A stretch of DNA of 64,000 bases. It comes from Streptomyces sp. PTY087I2. Its GTDB lineage: Bacteria > Actinomycetota > Actinomycetes > Streptomycetales > Streptomycetaceae. Positions 60,622 to 64,000 of this stretch are shown here, one piece after another. The DNA is taken from positions 1 to 64,000 of the forward strand of contig NZ_LZRD01000034.1 of the NCBI RefSeq assembly GCF_001687325.1, read 5' to 3'. The notes below the pieces were generated by a model. That model worked only from the letters and a program-made list of their open reading frames with translations. It did no database searches and was not told where the DNA came from. Positions within the stretch are counted from its first letter, which is position 1, and each line of letters begins with the position of its first letter. A program made the translations under genes and the position numbers.

Positions 60622-61695
60622 CTACCGGAACGCGCCCATCGCCTCCCGTACCTCGTCCAGCGTGGCTTCGGCCAGGGCGTTCGCCCGCTCGTTGCCCGCG
60701 CGGAGCACCGACCGTACGTACGTCAGATCCTTCGCGTACTCCGCCCGCCGGGCCCGGAAGGGCGCCAGGTGACCGTTGACCGCGTCGGTCACCGTCCGCT
60801 TCAGAGTGGCGGCCCCGCCGTCGCCGATCTCCGCCGCGACCTCGTGCGGGTCCCGGTCCAGGCAGAGGGCGGCCAGCAGGACCAGCGAGGAGACGTTGGG
60901 GCGGGTGTCGGGGTCGTACGTGATGTGCCGGTCGGCGTCCGTCGTCGCGCCCTTGATCAGGCGGGCGGTCTCGTCGGCGGTGGCGGAGAGCGGGACGGAA
61001 TTGCCCCGGCTCTTGCTCATCTTCGTACCGTCCGTGCCGAGCAGCAGGGGCGCGGCGGAGAGCAGGATGTCCGGTTCCGGGAAGACCTGTCCGTACCGCT
61101 CGTTGAACCGGCGGGCGATCGTCCGGGTGACCTCCAGGTGGGGCGCCTGGTCGCGGCCGACCGGGACCAGGTTTCCCTTGCAGGACAGGATGTCGGCGGC
61201 CTGGTGGACCGGGTAGGTGAGCATCAGCCCGCTGACCGTGGACTGCCGGGAGTGCGCGATCTCGTCCTTGACCGTGGGGTTGCGGTTCAGCTCCGCGACG
61301 GAGACCAGGCTCAGGAAGGGCAGCATGAGCTGGTTGAGCGCGGGGACGGCGCTGTGGCAGAAGACGGTGGACCGGGCGGGGTCGATGCCGAGGGCCAGGT
61401 AGTCCAGGAGCAGCCCGTCGGTGTACTCCCCCAGCCGCTCCGCGGTGTCCCGGTCGGTGATGACCTGGTAGTCGGGGATGAGGACGATGACGTCCACGCC
61501 GAGATCCTGGAGGCGGACCCGGTTGCGCAGGGAGCCGAAGTAGTGGCCGAGGTGAAGGGCGCCGGTGGGACGGTCCCCGGTGAGGACCCGGAAGCCGCCG
61601 GGGTCCTGGGCGATACGGCGCTCCAGGTCTGCGGTGCGGGGTTCGGTGCTTCGGGCCTCGGCGGTGGTTGTGATCGTGGTCGTGATCGCGGTCAT
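60622..61695 (-). CDS. trpS: Tryptophanyl-tRNA synthetase (attenuator-controlled)
   Basis: The 357-residue class I synthetase has the HIGH-type motif in GALHLGHYFGSLRN and the KMSKS loop in LLGTDGTKMSKSRGN, with Trp-binding IPDYQVITDRD and GRDQAPHLEVTRTIA. The N-terminal 15 residues are Thr-rich. The 5' region has a Trp-Trp leader peptide and a factor-independent attenuator. That is the design described for S. coelicolor trpRS1, the auxiliary TrpRS that gives indolmycin resistance and is induced when charged tRNA-Trp falls. A second housekeeping TrpRS is expected elsewhere. Confidence 0.93.
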   Translation of the reverse strand: MTAITTTITTTAEARSTEPRTADLERRIAQDPGGFRVLTGDRPTGALHLGHYFGSLRNRVRLQDLGVDVIVLIPDYQVITDRDTAERLGEYTDGLLLDYLALGIDPARSTVFCHSAVPALNQLMLPFLSLVSVAELNRNPTVKDEIAHSRQSTVSGLMLTYPVHQAADILSCKGNLVPVGRDQAPHLEVTRTIARRFNERYGQVFPEPDILLSAAPLLLGTDGTKMSKSRGNSVPLSATADETARLIKGATTDADRHITYDPDTRPNVSSLVLLAALCLDRDPHEVAAEIGDGGAATLKRTVTDAVNGHLAPFRARRAEYAKDLTYVRSVLRAGNERANALAEATLDEVREAMGAFR

Positions 61696-61801
61696 GGTGG
61701 CTGTCTCTCCTCGCGTGAGTGCTGCGTGAGGGACGGCCCCGCCGGTGAGCGCCGCTGCGCTCCGTCTCCGTCTTCCGTGTCCGCGCCGTACGAGGGCAGC
61801 G

Positions 61802-61829
61802 AAAAGGGCCGTCCATGTCGAACGGCCCT
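61802..61829 (-). terminator. trpS attenuator (rho-independent terminator)
   Basis: On the minus strand AGGGCCGT (61829-61822) pairs with ACGGCCCT (61812-61805) across a 9-nt loop and is followed by a run of four T. It is the only hairpin-plus-U-run terminator I see in the window, and it lies between the leader peptide and the trpS start. Confidence 0.85.
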
Positions 61830-61846
61830 GGTTCCGTGCAGATGCT

Positions 61847-61872
61847 GTGGCCGCTCCTAGAAGGAGCGCCAC
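61847..61872 (-). promoter_or_regulatory. Leader pause/competing hairpin
   Basis: AGGAGCGCCAC (61862-61872) and GTGGCCGCTCCT (61847-61858) pair in an 11-bp stem with one bulge. The stem covers the Trp codons and stop of the leader peptide. A ribosome stalled at the Trp codons would open it and change downstream folding, as in classical attenuation. Confidence 0.65.
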
Positions 61873-61898
61873 CAGTTGCGGCACGGGACGGAGGTCAT
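61857..61898 (-). CDS. trpS leader peptide with tandem Trp codons
   Basis: The 13-residue leader reads MTSVPCRNWWRSF, with two adjacent TGG codons. It begins at ATG 61898, about 200 bp before trpS. No ribosome site precedes it. A TATGCT box (minus strand, 61910-61905) would place transcription start at or next to the ATG, so the leader may be leaderless. It is the sensor for charged tRNA-Trp in the attenuator. Confidence 0.87.
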   Translation of the reverse strand: MTSVPCRNWWRSF

Positions 61899-61955
61899 GA
61901 GCACAGCATACCGGCCGGCCGGGGAGACCGCGGGACGCCCGGGAAGACCGCGGGC

Positions 61956-62096
61956 CTACTTCGGGGCATGCTCACCGACGTAGAAGAGGAGCCAGACGAA
62001 CCCGGCGAACAGGTGGGTCACGAAGACATAGACGAAGACGCGCAGGAACACTCCGCGCGCTTTCCACTCCTCACCGTTGCTCTTCAGCTCGCTCAC
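61956..62096 (-). CDS. DUF6126-type small membrane protein
   Basis: The 46-residue protein (SELKSNGEEWKARGVFLRVFVYVFVTHLFAGFVWLLFYVGEHAPK) has a short charged N-terminus and one membrane helix. It matches a family of Streptomyces micro-proteins named DUF6126, function unknown. GTG 62096 has GGAACG upstream. It is divergent from the luciferase-like gene and upstream of the trpS leader on the same strand. Confidence 0.75.
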   Translation of the reverse strand: MSELKSNGEEWKARGVFLRVFVYVFVTHLFAGFVWLLFYVGEHAPK

Positions 62097-62257
62097 CGTT
62101 CCAGAGTACGCCCGCCCGGGAAGGGCTTCCGGCCGCGCGGAATAGGACGGGGAGGGGTCCCGTTGTAGGATGTAGTTCAATGTTCAACCAAATCGGTCAG
62201 GGCTTCGGGACCACACGGAATCGGGGTCTCCGGCCGGGACTCAGGAAGGCGGACGCC

Positions 62258-63349
62258 ATGCAGTTCGGGATCTTCACCGTCGGGGACGTCACGACCGACC
62301 CGACCACCGGCCGGACCCCCACCGAGAACGAGCGGATCAAGGCGACCCTGGCCATCGCGCAGAAGGCCGAGGAGGTCGGCCTGGACGTCTTCGCGACCGG
62401 CGAGCACCACAACCCGCCGTTCGTCCCGTCCTCCCCGACGACGACCCTCGGCTACATCGCCGCCCGCACCGAGAACCTGATCCTGTCCACGTCCACCACG
62501 CTGATCACCACCAACGACCCGGTGAAGATCGCCGAGGACTACGCCACCCTCCAGCACCTCGCGGACGGCCGCGTCGACCTGATGATGGGCCGGGGCAACA
62601 CCGGACCGGTCTACCCCTGGTTCGGCAAGGACATCCGCCAGGGCATCCCGATGGCCGTCGAGAACTACGCCCTGCTGCACAAGCTGTGGTGCGAGGACGT
62701 CGTGGACTGGGAAGGCAAGTTCCGTACGCCGCTCCAGTCGTTCACCGCCACCCCGCGCCCGCTGGACGGCGTCCCGCCGTTCGTCTGGCACGGCTCCATC
62801 CGCTCCCCCGAGATCGCCGAGCAGGCCGCGTACTACGGGGACGGCTTCTTCCACAACAACATCTTCTGGCCGATGGAGCACACGAAGAAAATGGTGTCCC
62901 TTTATAGGCGCCGTTACGCCCACTACGGGCACGGCACCGAGGAACAGGCCATCGTGGGGCTCGGCGGCCAGGTGTTCATGCGGAAGAACTCGCAGGACGC
63001 GGTACGGGAGTTCCGCCCGTACTTCGACAACGCGCCGGTCTACGGCCACGGCCCGTCCCTGGAGGACTTCACCCGCGAGACCCCGCTGACCGTGGGCTCC
63101 CCGCAGGAGGTCATCGAGCGGACGCTGACGTTCCGGGACGCGGTCGGCGACTACCAGCGCCAGCTGTTCCTGATGGACCACGCGGGGCTCCCGCTGAAGA
63201 TGGTCCTGGAGCAGCTCGACATCCTCGGCGAGGAGGTCGTGCCCGTCCTGCGCAAGGAGTTCGCCAACCTGCGGCCGGCCGGCGTGCCGGAGTCCGCGCC
63301 CGTCCACCCGGCGGTCGCCGCCGCCCGAGCCTCCGGAAAGGAAGCCTGA
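62258..63349 (+). CDS. LLM-class flavin-dependent monooxygenase (CE1758 family)
   Basis: The 363-residue bacterial luciferase-like protein has the TIM-barrel signatures MQFGIFTVGDVTTDPTTGRTPTENERI, GLDVFATGEHHNPPFVPSSP, LSTSTTLITTNDPVKIAEDYATLQHLADGRVDLMMGRGNTGPVYPWFGKD and WHGSIRSPEIAEQAAYYGDGFF. It uses FMNH2 supplied by the partner reductase immediately downstream (5-bp gap). GGAAGG precedes ATG 62258. The promoter region has a GTTCAAT-GTTCAAC direct repeat near 62174-62187. Confidence 0.92.
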   Translation: MQFGIFTVGDVTTDPTTGRTPTENERIKATLAIAQKAEEVGLDVFATGEHHNPPFVPSSPTTTLGYIAARTENLILSTSTTLITTNDPVKIAEDYATLQHLADGRVDLMMGRGNTGPVYPWFGKDIRQGIPMAVENYALLHKLWCEDVVDWEGKFRTPLQSFTATPRPLDGVPPFVWHGSIRSPEIAEQAAYYGDGFFHNNIFWPMEHTKKMVSLYRRRYAHYGHGTEEQAIVGLGGQVFMRKNSQDAVREFRPYFDNAPVYGHGPSLEDFTRETPLTVGSPQEVIERTLTFRDAVGDYQRQLFLMDHAGLPLKMVLEQLDILGEEVVPVLRKEFANLRPAGVPESAPVHPAVAAARASGKEA

Positions 63350-63354
63350 CCCCG

Positions 63355-64000
63355 ATGTTCTCCACCTCGCCCCTGCGCATCGTCGCCGTATCGGCCGGGC
63401 TCAGCCAGCCGTCCTCCACCCGGCTGCTGGCCGACCGGCTGGCCGCCGCCACCCGTGAGCGCCTCGCGGCCGAGCAGGACCGGAACGTAGAGGTCCGTGT
63501 CATCGAGCTGCGCGATCTCGCCGTGGACATCGCGAACCACCTGGTCAGCGGGTTCCCTTCGGCCGGGTTGCGCGAGGCGATCGACGCGGTGACGGAGGCC
63601 GACGGGCTGATCGCCGTGACGCCCGTGTTCACCGCCTCGTACAGCGGTCTGTTCAAGTCGTTCTTCGACCTGGTCGACCACACCGCGCTGACCGGCAAGC
63701 CCGTCGTGATCGCCGCGACGGGCGGCACGGCCCGGCACTCGCTGGTCCTGGAGCACGCCCTGCGCCCGCTCTTCGCCTATCTGCGGGCCGTCACCGTGCC
63801 GACCTCCGTCTACGCGGCCTCCGAGGACTGGGGCTCGTCCGGTGACGAGTACACCGAGGGCCTGCCGTCCCGGATCCGGCGCGCGGGCGGCGAGCTGGCC
63901 TCCGCGGTCCTGGGCCGTACGGTCTCCGGAGCCTCGCGGGCGGCGAGCCTGGACGACGGGGAGGACGCGGTCGTCCCCTTCGAGCAGCAGCTCGCGGACC
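63355..64000 (+). CDS. FMN reductase (CE1759 family), truncated by window end
   Basis: The first 215 residues are present; the gene runs off the window. The flavodoxin-like NADPH:FMN reductase fold is clear: LRIVAVSAGLSQPSSTRLLADRLAAATRERL, ADGLIAVTPVFTASYSGLFKSFFDLVDHTALTGKPVVIAATGGTARHSLVLEHALRPLFAYL. It lies five bases after the LLM monooxygenase stop and should supply its reduced FMN. The frame was read directly from ATG 63355. Confidence 0.92.
   Translation, partial: MFSTSPLRIVAVSAGLSQPSSTRLLADRLAAATRERLAAEQDRNVEVRVIELRDLAVDIANHLVSGFPSAGLREAIDAVTEADGLIAVTPVFTASYSGLFKSFFDLVDHTALTGKPVVIAATGGTARHSLVLEHALRPLFAYLRAVTVPTSVYAASEDWGSSGDEYTEGLPSRIRRAGGELASAVLGRTVSGASRAASLDDGEDAVVPFEQQLAD

Overview
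This window reads as a chromosomal segment of a Streptomyces or very close relative. The evidence is very high GC with near-total GC3, almost no TTA codons (the two I noticed are in the NACHT gene and a secreted nuclease gene), GTG/TTG starts, GC-rich hairpin terminators without U-runs, a subtilisin-inhibitor-like (SSI) secreted protein, an exact Streptomyces parS palindrome and an attenuator-controlled auxiliary tryptophanyl-tRNA synthetase. I see no transposase, integrase, phage structural gene, rRNA or CRISPR array. It looks like core or semi-core chromosome with accessory modules.

Region by region. 1-6.8 kb: PPOX oxidoreductase and D-2-hydroxyacid dehydrogenase; a DHA2 efflux pump with its TetR regulator and three palindromic operator-like sites; a secreted EEP nuclease/phosphatase; a beta-lactamase-fold serine hydrolase. 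6.8-13 kb: a four-gene leftward operon, response regulator - histidine kinase - GT2/GtrA glycosyltransferase - GT39 glycosyltransferase, i.e. a two-component system joined to cell-envelope glycosylation. 13-17.4 kb: a leftward operon of a TTA-containing XRE-NACHT-membrane protein, a DUF2797 protein and an amidohydrolase. 17.5-22.4 kb: a small membrane protein, a secreted trypsin-like protease, a secreted esterase, and an ECF41 sigma factor with its FAD oxidoreductase. 22.4-25.6 kb: a hypothetical protein, two NUDIX hydrolases, tRNA-Arg(ACG), tRNA-Ser(GCT) and the SSI-like inhibitor.

25.9-38.1 kb: a 1517-residue PAS protein that looks like a pseudo-histidine kinase with a degenerate receiver; a parS site; an acyl-CoA synthetase; a SigE-family sigma factor; and a tightly coupled five-gene operon resembling the mycobacterial igr operon (ChsE1/ChsE2, ChsH1/ChsH2, Ltp2), which removes the last part of the sterol side chain. 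38-46 kb: a small secreted Asn/Ser-rich protein, a stand-alone Prim-Pol, a large secreted PA14/beta-propeller/CBM/DUF1080 protein, a frameshifted thioredoxin-fold lipoprotein and small enzymes.

46-60.5 kb: a KhtT/KhtU-like K+/H+ antiporter pair, then TerB, a PucR regulator, an OB-fold membrane protein, a flotillin, a giant DUF3686 AAA+ ATPase and a CASTOR/POLLUX-like RCK channel. This is the best candidate for a poorly described system, probably membrane-microdomain or ion-homeostasis stress response. 60.6-64 kb: TrpRS with a Trp-Trp leader peptide and attenuator, a DUF6126 micro-protein, and a luciferase-like monooxygenase/FMN reductase pair cut by the window end.
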